A DNA stretch of 64,000 nt from Vibrio sonorensis (GCF_001854765.1 NZ_LJJE01000124.1:1-64000), one strand, 5' to 3'; shown: positions 16,945 through 29,766, counted from the stretch's first letter. Numbers and translations are program-made. The notes: generated by a model not told the origin, from the sequence alone.

Positions 16945-17327
16945 CTAAATATAACAATCTGCGGCTAAGTTTACCTAGTTCCTTGCCGTTATACCACTGT
17001 CAAAGTAGGTTTGTTTCTCCGCGATGTTTAACTTGATAACCGCACTAAATAGCCAAATTCTATCGATTACACCTTGGCTTTTGACGGCTAACTTTTAACC
17101 ACAACGTCAATAAAATCAAAGCGCAATCTAAGATTTTTCGTAAATTTTGCATTCTCCCTAAAAAAACCGCTACGTGCCTCTTGCAAGTCGATTTTCACTG
17201 CTCCATATTTCTAGCATTCAGATACACAACTAGGTATTCGAGTAAACACGAGTTGTGGCAAAGGCTTGGATTGCACCAATTAACGAGTGCAATTTAGCAA
17301 GCAGACAAAAAATAGCGGATAAGTTAG
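16945..17327. other. Intergenic upstream of the moxR-bat operon
   Basis: About 380 AT-rich bases with stops in every frame. It must carry the divergent promoters for the 66-residue gene and the moxR operon. No distinctive operator was identified. Confidence 0.5.
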
Positions 17328-18284
17328 ATGACCTCTCAGGTTTTTAAACAGTTACAAACACATTTAGAAAGTCAGGTAATCGGCCAGCAAGAGTTGGTTA
17401 AACAGTTACTGGTGGCCCTATTGGCCGATGGGCATATATTGGTAGAAGGTCCACCCGGGTTAGCCAAGACTAGAGCGGTTAAATCCCTAGCCGATTGCAT
17501 AGAGGGGGAGTTCCACCGTGTTCAATTTACTCCTGATCTACTGCCCGCTGATCTCACTGGCACCGATATTTACCGCCCTGAAACGGGCGAGTTTCAATTT
17601 CAGGCTGGACCTATTTTTCACTCTCTATTGCTTGCTGACGAAATCAACCGCGCTCCGGCTAAAGTTCAAGCTGCAATGCTGGAAGCTATGGCTGAAAAGC
17701 AAATCACCGCGGGTCGTCATACCTATCCACTGCCTGAGCTGTTTTTAGTCATGGCAACACAAAACCCCATTGAGCAAGAAGGTACTTACCCTCTTCCAGA
17801 AGCTCAGTTAGACCGTTTTTTACTGCACTTGGATGTGGACTACCCTGACGAGCAAAGCGAACTTGCTATTTTGCGTTTAAATAGAGGGGAAGCTCAGGGC
17901 CATCAAACTCAACAACCCATTACTATTAGCCAAAAAGAGATTTTCGCAGCGCGCCAAGAGGTACTCAATGTACATATGGCCGAGCCAATCGAGCAGTACT
18001 TGGTTAGGCTTATCATGGCGACGCGTGCCCCACAAGACTACGATAGCGAATTGGCACAATGGCTCGCTATGGGTGTTAGCCCTCGTGCAACAATTGCATT
18101 AGACCGATGCGCCCGCGCTCACGCTTGGCTCGAAGGTAGAGATTATGTTAGCCCTGACGACATTCAAAAGATGATTTTTCCAGTGATGCGTCATCGCCTT
18201 TTATTGAGTTACCAAGCGCAAGCACAGGGTATTACATCAAGCCAAGTCATTGACCGACTGCTTACTTTGGTCGGTAGCGCGTAA
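17328..18284 (+). CDS. MoxR-family AAA+ ATPase
   Basis: First gene of the moxR-bat operon. MoxR ATPases act as chaperones with VWA-domain partners, here in envelope or oxidative-stress functions. The 318-residue protein shows Walker A (EGPPGLAKTRA), Walker B (LLADEINRAPAK), sensor 1 (VMATQNPIEQEGTYPLPEAQLDRF) and sensor 2 (GVSPRATIALDRCARA). The next gene, a DUF58 protein, begins nine bases later. SD is weak (GCGGATAAG) before ATG 17328. Confidence 0.93.
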   Translation: MTSQVFKQLQTHLESQVIGQQELVKQLLVALLADGHILVEGPPGLAKTRAVKSLADCIEGEFHRVQFTPDLLPADLTGTDIYRPETGEFQFQAGPIFHSLLLADEINRAPAKVQAAMLEAMAEKQITAGRHTYPLPELFLVMATQNPIEQEGTYPLPEAQLDRFLLHLDVDYPDEQSELAILRLNRGEAQGHQTQQPITISQKEIFAARQEVLNVHMAEPIEQYLVRLIMATRAPQDYDSELAQWLAMGVSPRATIALDRCARAHAWLEGRDYVSPDDIQKMIFPVMRHRLLLSYQAQAQGITSSQVIDRLLTLVGSA

Positions 18285-18293
18285 AGAATCATC

Positions 18294-19235
18294 ATGACTG
18301 TAATGACGGATTCAGCACTGCCCCTTAACGCTAACGGCGTGACATTGTCACTTAATGAGCTTATCGCCTACAAACAGCAGTCGATCCCTTGGATGCCACC
18401 TGCGGGAAATGTATGGTCATCATTGAGTGGTCGGCATCAAAGCCGTCGCTTAGGTAAAGGCATGGATTTTTCGGAAGTTCGTCAATACCAAGCCGGAGAC
18501 GACGTTCGCTCAATCGATTGGCGCGTGACGGCCAGAACTGGTAAACCTCACACCAAATTGTTTAGTGAAGAGAAGCAGTCTCCTGTTTTGGTTTATATCG
18601 ACTTTAGAAAGAGCATGCGTTTTGGCTCGTCTTTACTTTTAAAATCGGTGCAAGCGTCTCACCTTGCAGCCATGCTCTGTTGGGTAGCGGTGAAGCAAGG
18701 CGACCGCGTTGGCGCAGTGATCAATACGGGGCAAAAACTTATCGACCTTAAGCCAACGGGTGGAAATCGCGGCGCATTAAAACTGATTCAGCAATTGGTA
18801 GAACAACACAATTCCCTTTTCACTGGCGCTGAATCAAAGGATGTCATCACCAATGAAGAAGCGCTGCAAACGCTTTGCCAATTATGCCCAAAGGGCAGTG
18901 ATCTAGTGTTGATCAGTGACTTCCTAGACATCAGCAACGCTCACAGTGTTTGGCTGCACCAACTTAGCCAGCATAATCGGGTGAAAATGGCGCATATTTC
19001 CGATCCCCTTGAACTAGGACAAACAGACTATCGCGGCACAGAAAAAGTCAGCAATGGCGAATCTACCCGTTGGTTTAACTTTGGCTCCTCATCAAGTAGG
19101 AAACGGATCAAACAAGAATTTACCTCTCACCAGAATAATCTCGAACAGTTGGCCATGGATCATGCAATTGCATGGGCAAGTCTTTCTTGTGGTCAAACGT
19201 TGATAAAACAATTAAACGGAATGAATAATGAGTGA
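18294..19235 (+). CDS. DUF58 protein
   Basis: A 313-residue DUF58 protein, usual partner of MoxR. The family signature is clear: GKGMDFSEVRQYQAGDDVRSIDWRVTAR, then LFSEEKQSPVLVYIDFRKSM, a degenerate VWA-like core. The role in this operon is inferred as part of the MoxR/VWA complex. The stop overlaps the next start by eight bases. ATG 18294 is used; ATG 18303 is a possible alternative. Confidence 0.9.
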   Translation: MTVMTDSALPLNANGVTLSLNELIAYKQQSIPWMPPAGNVWSSLSGRHQSRRLGKGMDFSEVRQYQAGDDVRSIDWRVTARTGKPHTKLFSEEKQSPVLVYIDFRKSMRFGSSLLLKSVQASHLAAMLCWVAVKQGDRVGAVINTGQKLIDLKPTGGNRGALKLIQQLVEQHNSLFTGAESKDVITNEEALQTLCQLCPKGSDLVLISDFLDISNAHSVWLHQLSQHNRVKMAHISDPLELGQTDYRGTEKVSNGESTRWFNFGSSSSRKRIKQEFTSHQNNLEQLAMDHAIAWASLSCGQTLIKQLNGMNNE

Positions 19236-19704
19236 ACAAAATACGTCAGGTCTATTGCCTATTTTAGATATACAGCTGCCGGAACTGCCCTCTTGGCTTC
19301 CCTTAGCATGGGGATGGTGGGCGTCTGCAGGTGGAGTAGTCGTTGCCCTACTGTTGGTAGTGTTCCTCATTAAACGTCATAAGAAAAAACAAGCGGCAAA
19401 GAAAACGGCGTTGCGTTTATTACGTAGCAACGAGCAACCTGCTGGTGCGATAGAGCTTGTTCGTCAGGCCGCCCTTTGTTACTTCCCGCGCGAGCAGATC
19501 GCTGGGTTAACTGGTGAAAGGTGGTACGCGTTCTTAGACGATCAATATGGCGAACCACTGTTTCAACCTAATGCAGATAGCTGGCATCAGGTTCTTTACA
19601 GCAAAACTAAACCGCATAATGGTGAAGAGTTAGTTGAACATTGCGCTCTTTGGGTAGAACAAGCTTTACCGCCTAAACGTCGTCGGAGAAGGAAGGTTGC
19701 CTGA
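19228..19704 (+). CDS. DUF4381 membrane protein
   Basis: A 158-residue DUF4381 protein found between DUF58 and BatA in such operons. One membrane helix (about residues 28-48, WWASAGGVVVALLLVVFLI) is followed by a cytoplasmic Lys/Arg-rich stretch and a small helical domain (GLTGERWYAFLDDQYG). Function unknown, presumably structural in the MoxR-Bat complex. It overlaps both neighbours by eight bases, indicating coupled translation. Confidence 0.85.
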   Translation: MSEQNTSGLLPILDIQLPELPSWLPLAWGWWASAGGVVVALLLVVFLIKRHKKKQAAKKTALRLLRSNEQPAGAIELVRQAALCYFPREQIAGLTGERWYAFLDDQYGEPLFQPNADSWHQVLYSKTKPHNGEELVEHCALWVEQALPPKRRRRRKVA

Positions 19705-20657
19705 TTTCACTTTTGTCTGGTGGTGGGCGTTTTTTCTTATTCCACTGCCTCTGCTGGCTTACTTTCTGCTACCAGCAGAAAAATCAGACCAAGCACTATA
19801 TTTACCTTATCTCCCCGATGAGGAGGTAAACCACCCGCCGTCGAACAAATTGCCACGCGTATTGGCCATTATTGTTTGGCTGGGGCTAATCGCGGCGATA
19901 GCGCGACCGGTTTCTTATGGTGACCCAATTATTGAGCCGACAATGCACCGCGACATGATGCTTGTTGTCGACCTTTCCGGCTCGATGGCCCAAGAAGATA
20001 TGAAAGTTGGCGATGACTATACCGACAGGTTAACCGCGGTAAAAAAGGTAGTCGGTGACTTTATCTCCGAGCGACAGGGAGACAGGCTTGGCCTTGTTCT
20101 CTTTGCTGACCACGCCTATCTGCAAACACCGCTTACCACGGATCTCAACGCGGTTTCTGCACAACTCAACCGCACCGTGTTGGAGTTGATTGGATCGCGC
20201 ACGGCAATAGGTGAAGGTATTGGCCTAGCCACAAAAACGTTTATCGATAGTGATGCGCCACAAAGAGTGATGATTTTGCTCAGTGACGGCTCTAATACCT
20301 CTGGTGTTTTGGAGCCCTTGGAAGCGGCCAAAATCGCATCTGAACACGGTACGACGATTTATACGGTTGGCTTAGGTGCGGGGGAAATGCAAGTGCGCAG
20401 TTTCTTTTCAACCCGCACGGTCAACACGGCCAAAGACCTTGACGAAAAGACGCTCACCGCCATTGCTGAAATGACAGGTGGACAGTATTTTCGGGCAAGA
20501 GATCCACAGCAACTAGAGCAAATTTATCAAACCATTAATCAATTGGAGCCAATCTCAAAATCGACTCAGGTTTGGCGACCGCGCTTTGAATGGTTTTATT
20601 GGCCGTTATCCATCAGTTTTATATCTGTGTTGATACTTGTGATCGTCAGGAGGAACA

Positions 20658-20665
<8 letters not shown>
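19697..20665 (+). CDS. BatA-type VWA membrane protein
   Basis: Aerotolerance-type protein with a von Willebrand A domain, 322 residues. N-terminal membrane helices lie at about residues 4-22 and 54-72. The VWA domain (about 88-285) has an intact MIDAS metal site DLSGS, with the threonine in the TPLTTD loop and aspartate in LLSDGSNTSG. A C-terminal helix (WFYWPLSISFISVLILVIV) anchors it. The start is TTG 19697, overlapping the DUF4381 gene. It forms a pair with the following BatB-like gene. Confidence 0.9.
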
Positions 20666-22478
<1,813 letters not shown>

Positions 22479-22486
22479 GCCACGTA

Positions 22487-24089
22487 ATGAAAAGAAACCT
22501 GAAAAATTACTTCGTTCTCTTAACCTTGTGGCTGATACCCACACTTTCCATGGCTGCGACAATTACGGCAACTGTGAGCAAAACAAGTGTAACCAAGAAC
22601 GAAGTCTTTCAACTGCGAATCGTAGCTGATGAAAAACTAGATTCAGAAGATATCGACTTTAGCGGGTTGGAATCTGATTTTTATGTCAGTCGCCCGAGCT
22701 TTGGTAGCTCTATCAACATTATCAACGGAACACGAACCAACCGAAGTGAGTGGAATGTGTCCCTCGCGGCACTGAGAATCGGAACTCTGACTATTCCATC
22801 TTTCGATATTGATGGTTCCAAAACTCAGCCGATTAAAATCAAAGTGGCTTTAAACGCTCAAGCGCCGACATCGGATGATTTAGTAGAATTTCAAAGCCAG
22901 CTAAGTACCAAAACGCTCTACCCGCAACAAAGTGCCCGTTTATCTTCTCGTTTAATCATCAAAGGCGATCCAAGACGACTACAGAACCTAAAATCGCCCC
23001 TCCAGTGGCAAACGGGCTTTCAGTCGAGCTATTAGGAGAACCGAAGCAGTATCAAAGTGTACTTGATGGACTTGAAGTGACCGTGGTGGACCAAGACTAT
23101 CTCATTAGCACCATTAACGCCGGACGATTCGAACTTACTGCTCCATCGTTTACAGGTACGTTTATTCACGGTGATAGACGCACGGGTAGCACCCAAATTG
23201 TCGATGCAAACACGCAAGGCAAACGCTATCAAATCGAAGTAAAACCGATTCCTGAAAACTACTCAGGCCAATGGTTACCTGCTGATAAACTACAGATGCA
23301 TCAAACGTGGGAGACCAGCGAAGGCGTGACACTCGGCGGTGACAAACGCCACCAAGTGAAACTCGGAGATTCCTTGACGCGTACCATAGTGTTAACTATT
23401 TCAGGCTTAACACAAACGCAGTTTCCGGATTTAAGCCTAGATGTGCCAAGTTCAGTACGCTCCTATCCAGAAAAACCGCAATACGCGACTAACCCCGATG
23501 GCAGCATATCCATGACCATTAAACAGGTCGTGCTTCCCGGAACAGAGGGAGACTTAACCATTCAGGGGCTCAATTTGCTTGGTGGAACGCAATAGTAGGT
23601 AGGCAAGAGACAGTAACTCTTCCCGAACTCAGACTAAATGTATTGCCAGCACAACACAGCAACACAACCATTGCACCTGTAGTACCGCCAGCAGCCGTAG
23701 AAAGTACAAGCGCTGGGTTCTGGCCTTACTTAACCGCACTGTTCGCTATATTGTGGCTTGCTACCCTCACTCTGTGGTTTAGAGCACACAAGCAACAGCC
23801 AGTGAAAAACAAAAGCGCCGCAGTAAAAAACACTTCAGAAATAGACAATGCAGTTAAAAGCAAAGACGTTGTTAGGCTTCAATATCTTATCAATCAATGG
23901 ATAAGCGCCAATCATCAGGCTAGTGCGGAGCAAAAGCAAGACATCCTTGCCGCGATGGAAGAGATTAACCAAGCACAATTTAATCATCACAAGAGTGAGT
24001 GGAATGGCAAAAAATTGCTTAAACTAATTAAAAGTGCTGAACAGGAACGTCAGCCGAGTAACAAGCAGGGAGCCTTAGCCAAGCTCTAG
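22487..24089 (+). CDS. BatD oxygen-tolerance protein (two frameshifts)
   Basis: BatD family protein of about 534 residues, last structural gene of the operon: signal peptide (residues 1-21, ending SMAA), beta-rich periplasmic domains with SRPSFGSSINIINGT, a C-terminal membrane helix (FWPYLTALFAILWLATLTLWF) and a cytoplasmic tail. As sequenced it is cut into three frames. One base is missing near 22992, in a run of four A, and one near 23577, between TTG and CTT. Restoring them gives LKIAPPVANGLSVEL and NLAWWNAIVGRQETVTLPE, the second matching the WWN motif seen in this family. ATG 22487 is preferred over 22472. Confidence 0.85.
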
Positions 24090-24139
24090 CGCTCCCTACT
24101 CTGCGCATATTATGTGCGACAGAGGAGCGGGAGGTGAGG

Positions 24140-24307
24140 ATGTCAGCAGTAGAAAATGACAACCCTGAAATTGAATATCGTATTCGCTACTTTGATGGCG
24201 AACAGATCGCAGAGCTAAAAGTCGCAGCAGAGAGCCGAGAACAAGCGGTGTCTGTTCTTAAACAGTTAGGCTACGGCGAAGGCGATATATTTTCTATTGA
24301 GCCGTGA
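24140..24307 (+). CDS. 55-residue hypothetical protein at the end of the bat operon
   Basis: A small soluble protein (55 residues) with pattern IEYRIRYFDGEQIAELKVAAESREQ... read as a beta strand, a turn, a strand and a helix. The Shine-Dalgarno GGGAGGTGAGG immediately before ATG 24140 is the strongest in the neighbourhood. It begins 50 bases after BatD on the same strand, so it is probably co-transcribed. No family was recognised. Confidence 0.65.
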   Translation: MSAVENDNPEIEYRIRYFDGEQIAELKVAAESREQAVSVLKQLGYGEGDIFSIEP

Positions 24308-24637
24308 CGACCTGTTTTTAAAGCTCGGAGTGGCTCACGCTAACGACAACAAAGCTTTATCGATAGAGGTTGAGGCTAAGTTATGCAAAGCATCAAGGGT
24401 TTGATGCGTTTGTCCTCTCATCATTTAAAATCGACTGGGAAAACCCAAAAAAGAAATAGAGCTGGTAAACTCTTCCCCAGCCTCTTCCTTTTTCATACTT
24501 GCCTTTTCAATCTTTTAATACGCCATTTTCTATTTTGAAGGGTGCTCTCTATTTGGTTCCAAACACGGCGTTCTTAATCCACAAATGAATTACAACTGAT
24601 ATGATTCGCTATATTAGATTGGTTAGATAGGTGGCTT
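24308..24637. other. Intergenic after the bat operon
   Basis: No gene is seen. A hairpin GCATCAA/TTGATGC at 24390-24407, followed by GTTTGTCC, could be a weak terminator for the bat operon. The remainder is AT-rich and probably holds the promoter of the 83-residue membrane protein. Confidence 0.45.
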
Positions 24638-24889
24638 ATGAAACTTTTCATAAAAGAAAATGGTGGGGTTATGCTTATTATTACTACCATCGTCGCCGCT
24701 GCATGGTGGATCCAATCATCCATTACCGCAGTGCAAATCCAACAGTCTGATCGTTTTAATGAACAACAAAAACAGTTTACTGAAATGCTCGAAAAAATTG
24801 GGGAGGTAGACAAAAGTGCACTTGAACGCGATCATAAGCTGGATATACGCCTTTCAACAGTCGAACTGAAGCTCTATGCTAACCGCTAG
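24638..24889 (+). CDS. Small membrane-anchored protein, unknown
   Basis: An 83-residue protein with one N-terminal membrane helix (residues 11-29, VMLIITTIVAAAWWIQ) and a polar helical remainder with heptad-like character (FNEQQKQFTEMLEKIGEVDKSALERDHKLDIRL). It resembles other bitopic coiled-coil proteins of unknown role. AGGTGG precedes ATG 24638, and a terminator follows. A frame on the opposite strand overlaps but lacks these signals. Confidence 0.7.
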   Translation: MKLFIKENGGVMLIITTIVAAAWWIQSSITAVQIQQSDRFNEQQKQFTEMLEKIGEVDKSALERDHKLDIRLSTVELKLYANR

Positions 24890-24983
24890 AAGTGTGTGTT
24901 CTTTCAATTTCTAAACCTTTTCAATTCTCCATAAATAAGTATCCCAAGTGTCAATTTATTCCAGAACGAATCACACATAGTAA

Positions 24984-25013
24984 AAAAGCTTAGTACCTTG
25001 ATACTAAGCTTTT
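24984..25013. terminator. Bidirectional terminator between convergent genes
   Basis: AAAAGCTTAGTA (24984-24995) pairs perfectly with TACTAAGCTTTT (25002-25013) around CCTTGA. The T and A runs at the stem ends allow termination on both strands. Confidence 0.85.
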
Positions 25014-25037
25014 ATATCACTTAAATCATTTTCACGA

Positions 25038-25523
25038 TTATTGCTGTGGCTGTGGCTGGTGCTTTTCGATAAAGGGCATCAGTCTTTGCATTAGCTCTTG
25101 CTGCTTGGCTTGGGCGGCTTCCATACCGAACTGTGCACCTAGTTTTGCAAGCTCTGGTGATTTAGCCGCTAACTTTTTGCCCGTTGGTGTTTGGAAAAAC
25201 TCGGTAATGTTTTGTAGCTCATCGAGGGTAAAAGTGTCAGCGTACAAATCAACAATTTGGTTTTTGAGGTTCTCTTGGTCAATATCTTTAAAGAACCAGT
25301 CTCGATAAATCGACTTTAGCTCTTCTGTTTCTTGAGCATCTAACTGCAAGTTAGTTGCCACTTGATTCACTGTTGGTAGCATAGCTTCAAAACCACCAGC
25401 TATTTGCTTATCCATATCCATGACCACGAACAGCTTTGCTGCTGCCTCTGTTCTTTGGCCTAAATCTGCAAACGCACTGTTGCTAAATATAATAGCCAGT
25501 ACCAATCCAATCACTCGAATCAA
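25038..25523 (-). CDS. Secreted DUF2059 protein
   Basis: A 161-residue exported protein. The signal peptide is residues 1-19 (MIRVIGLVLAIIFSNSAFA). The mature part is helical and includes the DUF2059 core: YADTFTLDELQNITEFFQTPTGKKL. A Gln/Pro-rich C-terminus ends the protein. The family is periplasmic and uncharacterised. It is monocistronic, with its terminator shared with the convergent 83-residue gene. Confidence 0.85.
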   Translation of the reverse strand: MIRVIGLVLAIIFSNSAFADLGQRTEAAAKLFVVMDMDKQIAGGFEAMLPTVNQVATNLQLDAQETEELKSIYRDWFFKDIDQENLKNQIVDLYADTFTLDELQNITEFFQTPTGKKLAAKSPELAKLGAQFGMEAAQAKQQELMQRLMPFIEKHQPQPQQ

Positions 25524-25827
25524 AATGAACTCCTTATAGACGAAACCCTACTTAGGGGCATATTAAAGGGCATTATAAATTAATAAGTTACGTGCGCATT
25601 ATGATTAAGATCTATATATTCGGGTTTATAATTAACACAAATGTAGATTAACAATCTCTAACAAAGAGGCGTGGGGAGTAGAATAGGTCCTTCTAACCCT
25701 AGAAACCACCCAGTGAATATTGACTTAAATGTGGTTACGCGGTTGGCTGTTTTAACAAGGCCAATGAAGAGTTACGGTAACATGCCGCAACTCGGTTCAT
25801 GGGAAAACCACTGTATTTTGCTCCCCC
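25524..25827. other. Intergenic between DUF2059 and GAF-GGDEF genes
   Basis: About 300 bases. An open plus-strand frame at 25671-25925 starts with GTG, has no SD and runs into the antisense of the GGDEF gene; it is not called. Otherwise promoter of the DUF2059 gene only. Confidence 0.4.
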
Positions 25828-27959
25828 TTACCTTTCTTTCTCCAGCAACTTGCTGTCTTGCTTGTAGTATTTCACTGAGTTTCGTCCCTGATGTTTTGCT
25901 TGATAAAGGGCTTTGTCGGCGCTGACGTAAAGCTGGTCAAAGTTAAACTCGTCTGGTCGATAGTGACTAGTGAGTACCCAACCGAAACCGTAAGGCTATC
26001 CGAGGTGTCGCTAGGTTTATGCGGTATCGCTTCGCGCTCGATACACTGGCGGATACACTCAGCAATTTCCCCCACTTCTTGTTTGGTTTTGTTAACCACC
26101 AATAGGGCAAATTCTTCTCCGCCAATGCGGCAGAATACTTCATTTTCATGCTTTGAATGGTGCAAAAGTATGTTGCCGATCCGCATCAAGGCGATGTCAC
26201 CTTGCATGTGTCCATAGTGGTTGTTGTACAAACCAAAATGGTCGATATCGACTAACACTAACCCAAAGCTGGCTGGTTCATTTTTGCTTTCAACACACAG
26301 TTCTTCTAACATCGACTCCAACATTCGGCGATTACCCAATCTTGTTAAAGGGTCCATTTTCGCCATAATCTCTAATTTCTCATTGGCTTTTTGTAGATCT
26401 GCGGTGCGAGAACGTACTTGCTGTTCGAGATTTTCATTGAGTAGCTGAATGTCTTCCTGCGCTCGGGTTCTAAGCAGTACCTCAGTCACGTTTGAAGCAA
26501 ACATTTTTATCACATCGCGCAACTGTTGGGTGAGAGGTGTGCGTTTAATTAGGTTGTCAGCGGCGATAAAGGCAATAGGTTCACCATTGCTGTTGGTCAG
26601 CATTGTCATCGCTGTCCAGCCAAAACCCACGATGTGAAAATCGTGATAGATGGGCACGGATTCTTCAAAGGCCACTTCATTCGGGGTCGCCCGCGCGAGG
26701 TTTACTATTGTTCTATCCGTGGTTTCTGATCGATAGTAGGATTCGTCTACCACGTTACCTTGGATATCCGTTCCCCACGTTCCTTGCATATAGCTGCAAT
26801 TTTTATCGGTTAAAAATACGGCTAGGCGGTCGATGCCCAAACGATTGATCGCAAAGCTAACGGCGCATTTACACACATCTCTTACGGTCATACAGCGGGA
26901 AAGTTCGACCATGCTCGCGTGCAGCATTCGCACGTTTTGCTCTTGGCGTTTGCGTATGTATATTTGAGATAGCAGCGATCCAAATGACTCTAGCATCTGC
27001 TTTTGATAGGTGGTGATTTCTTTGCGATTGATATAGTTATCCATGGCGATCCAACCGATGGTTTCTTGTCCATCGCGCAAGATCAACATTCCGTTCCAGC
27101 CCTGACCAACCACTTGCCCTGCGGTATAGAGTGGCGCGTTATCGATAACGACGAAGTTTTCTTTCCCTTCAAATAGCGCGTTGATGTATGACTCTTCTAA
27201 CTGATGTAAATCGAACTGGGTATGGTGTTCACTCACCGTCTGGCCTTGCTCTCCCGTTCCGTACGTACCGTTAAAGCAGCGCTTTTTAATATCCAGTAGT
27301 AGAAAACCAGCCCTATCAAACCCTAGCTTGTCGCGTACGGCTTCCACCGCCATCTTGTGTAACTCATCTAGGTTTTCTGGGTTCGAAATTTCGATAGCCG
27401 CCTGTTGTACCAGTTTGATGTTCTCGATAAATCGCTCGCGCTGCTTAATCACATCGAGATGCTGCGCTTCTTTAATATCGCGGTTTTTGTATTCTCTCGC
27501 GGCTTCGGTCTCTGCTCGCACACACTGCCAGCGCGAGGCTATCAACTGCATCATATCAATGGAGTTGTCTTCATTCGCCTGTTGAAGTTTAACACCGTCG
27601 ACTCTTTCTAAAACGATGTAGGTACGCTTCTCAGGGTGGTTATCAAGCATAAAAATGTAGCAATGGGCACCCATGGTTTTTTGGTAATCCCATTTACATG
27701 GGTTCATCGCCAAAGACACCATGCCATCCGAGGTATCAAATTGGGCTATCCAATTCCAAAAGGTGTCAGGGTAATTGCGAAGTGGTGTAGGATCGCCGGT
27801 TTTAAAAAGGGGTTCATCACTTTGGTTGAGTTTGGGCTCATAGAACACTGAGATTGATTCAGGGGTGAGCATTTCGTCCATAAAACTGAACAGGGAATTG
27901 GCCAAAAATCGATGATTTCTGGCAGACATTATATCTTTGAGAAAAACGCGCGAAAGCAT
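25828..27959 (-). CDS. GAF-GAF-GGDEF diguanylate cyclase (frameshifted near C-terminus)
   Basis: A soluble c-di-GMP synthase of about 710 residues. Two GAF-like sensor domains span about residues 175-335 and 345-510, a coiled coil follows (LLNENLEQQVRSRTADLQKANEK), then a GGDEF domain: DPLTRLGNRRMLE, LVLVDIDHFGLYNNHYGHMQGD, active site RIGGEEF. No RxxD I-site lies before GGEEF (HENE instead), so product inhibition is not expected. One C is missing near 25955; corrected, the end reads LYVSADKALYQAKHQGRNSV and stops at 25828, the usual GGDEF ending. Uncorrected, it stops at 25872. Confidence 0.87.
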
Positions 27960-28222
27960 GCTAACCAGCCTGACTTATTATTATGATACCTACTATATAA
28001 TTAGCAATGGCTGATATGCATTCAAACGAAATGGCGGGGCTGTGTTAACTGGGTCGCATATCCTACAGATTGATTGTTTCATACTTGAGTTAGTTGGCAA
28101 ATTTTTGATGTTATTTCCACCTTTTACAATGGGGTTTGGTGCGAGTAAACTGCATAAATAGCCACCACGCCATTATTAATTAGTTACACAATAACAATGT
28201 GTTAGGAATAGAAACGAGGTAT

Positions 28223-28714
28223 GTGTTGTCCAAGTGTTTTTTCGCATTTATATTTGCTTTATTCACTTTTTCTGCATGGGGAGGTGAAGAGCTTGTCGAC
28301 TGGGTGAAAGTCGATAAATCGAAAAGACGTATGTACCTTATGGATGGCAGTAAAGTCGTTAAGGAGTACCGGATCGCGCTCGGTGCGTCTCCCAAAGGTC
28401 ACAAGGTTCAGGAAGGGGACAACAAAACACCAGAAGGTGATTACACCTTGGATTTCGTCATCAACGAGTCGAATTTTTATCGCTCAATGCACATCACTTA
28501 CCCCAATTTCATCGATACTCACAATGCGATTGCCCTTGGTGTTGATCCGGGCGGTGATATCAAAGTTCACGGGTTAAAAAATGGCGAACAGCGCCCTGCT
28601 CAATTTGTCCAAAGCTTTGACTGGACCAATGGCTGCATCGCGATTACCAATGAAGAGATGGACGAATTTCTGTCCCTCGTGCAAGTGGGCACACCCATTC
28701 GCATAGAGTGGTAA
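28223..28714 (+). CDS. L,D-transpeptidase (YkuD domain), secreted
   Basis: About 163 residues with a signal peptide (LSKCFFAFIFALFTFSAWG) and one YkuD domain. The catalytic region is visible: KVHGLKNG supplies the histidine and FDWTNGCIAITN the nucleophilic cysteine. Such periplasmic enzymes make or edit peptidoglycan 3-3 cross-links, or attach or release lipoprotein, or act as hydrolases like YafK; which one is not decidable here. The frame opens at GTG 28199, but GAGG at 28216 fits GTG 28223 or TTG 28226 better. Confidence 0.88.
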   Translation: MLSKCFFAFIFALFTFSAWGGEELVDWVKVDKSKRRMYLMDGSKVVKEYRIALGASPKGHKVQEGDNKTPEGDYTLDFVINESNFYRSMHITYPNFIDTHNAIALGVDPGGDIKVHGLKNGEQRPAQFVQSFDWTNGCIAITNEEMDEFLSLVQVGTPIRIEW

Positions 28715-28716
28715 GA

Positions 28717-29630
28717 CTAAGCTTCTTGTTCTATATCTTTGCTAGGTTCAACCTTTTCTCGTGTCACCCACCAACTCATCAATGAGCCTATAGTTACAAA
28801 AAACACGCCTTGATAGAAAGTATTGGACAGGGTAAGCCCTAAGATCACCGCAGAAAACAGCGTCGATAATATCGGAGTAAAGTAGGACATCACCGCTAAT
28901 AACATCATATTTCCGCCAATGATGGCATAGTTCCACAACGCGTATCCGCTTCCCATAAAAATGCCGCTCATTAACAGTAAACCAATGGATTGGGTATCAA
29001 ACTGCATGGCGGTTTCATCACTTAAGGCGTACTTAATCCAAAGTGTTATAGCTGTAAGAATAAAAAACAGAGTGATGGCGTTTTGGCCCTGAGAAATATG
29101 CTTAGTAAGATTGCAGTAGATGGCCCACAAAAATGCACCAACAAACGCCATAGTATAGGTCGCCGGATTACTAGCCACATTGATACTAATTTGAGCCAAG
29201 CTCAAACCTTGATCGCCAGTGATACTCCACGCAACCCCAAAAAAGGCCAATGCAACACTTGGTATACCAACCAGTTGGTTTTCTTCGCCGACAACACTAC
29301 AGCCATCAATACGGTTAGCGCCGGCCACAGATAGTTAATCACTAACATTTCTACTGCTTGATGGCGAGTATTCGCCATCCCTAGCGCCAGAGCTAAACAT
29401 ATCTCATACGCCACAAACAGCGAACCACCGATTAAAACATACGTTTTGGAGTAGTGTTTAACCTTGGGTAACCCCATAACAGAAACCAAGAAAATCGCAG
29501 CCACCGAATAGATCATGGCTGCGCCTCCGACGGGCCCAAGCAGTTCGGTTACATTTCTGGCAATACCCATCACGCTGCTCCAAAGCAAAATAGCAACGAT
29601 ACCGCAAAGGGTAAATTTGTTGTGATTCAC
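28717..29630 (-). CDS. EamA-family exporter, YddG-like (frameshifted)
   Basis: A drug/metabolite transporter with ten predicted membrane helices and about 304 residues, resembling YddG aromatic amino-acid exporters. The first part opens LCGIVAILLWSSVMGIARNVTE and includes MLVINYLWPALTVLMAV; the second part contains the closing EamA half. One base is missing near 29268, where the first frame turns into YQVLHW; adding a base gives NWLGIPSVALAFFGV. The start is GTG 29630 with AGGA upstream. It converges on the L,D-transpeptidase gene with two bases between stops. Confidence 0.85.
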
Positions 29631-29766
29631 GTTTAGTTCCTATTTGTTACGTGTAGAGAGGGCCTGTTTTATTTTAACCTTTAGCGAAAGGGATTTTTTA
29701 CACCGACGCAGATGAGTTAACAGCGAGCGTGCTCGGCGCTTACCATGCTGTTATTTGAGTAAATCG

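Noticed and set aside
25671-25925. 84-codon plus-strand ORF in the DUF2059-GGDEF gap
   Set aside because: It begins with GTG without an SD and runs antisense into the restored C-terminus of the GGDEF gene.
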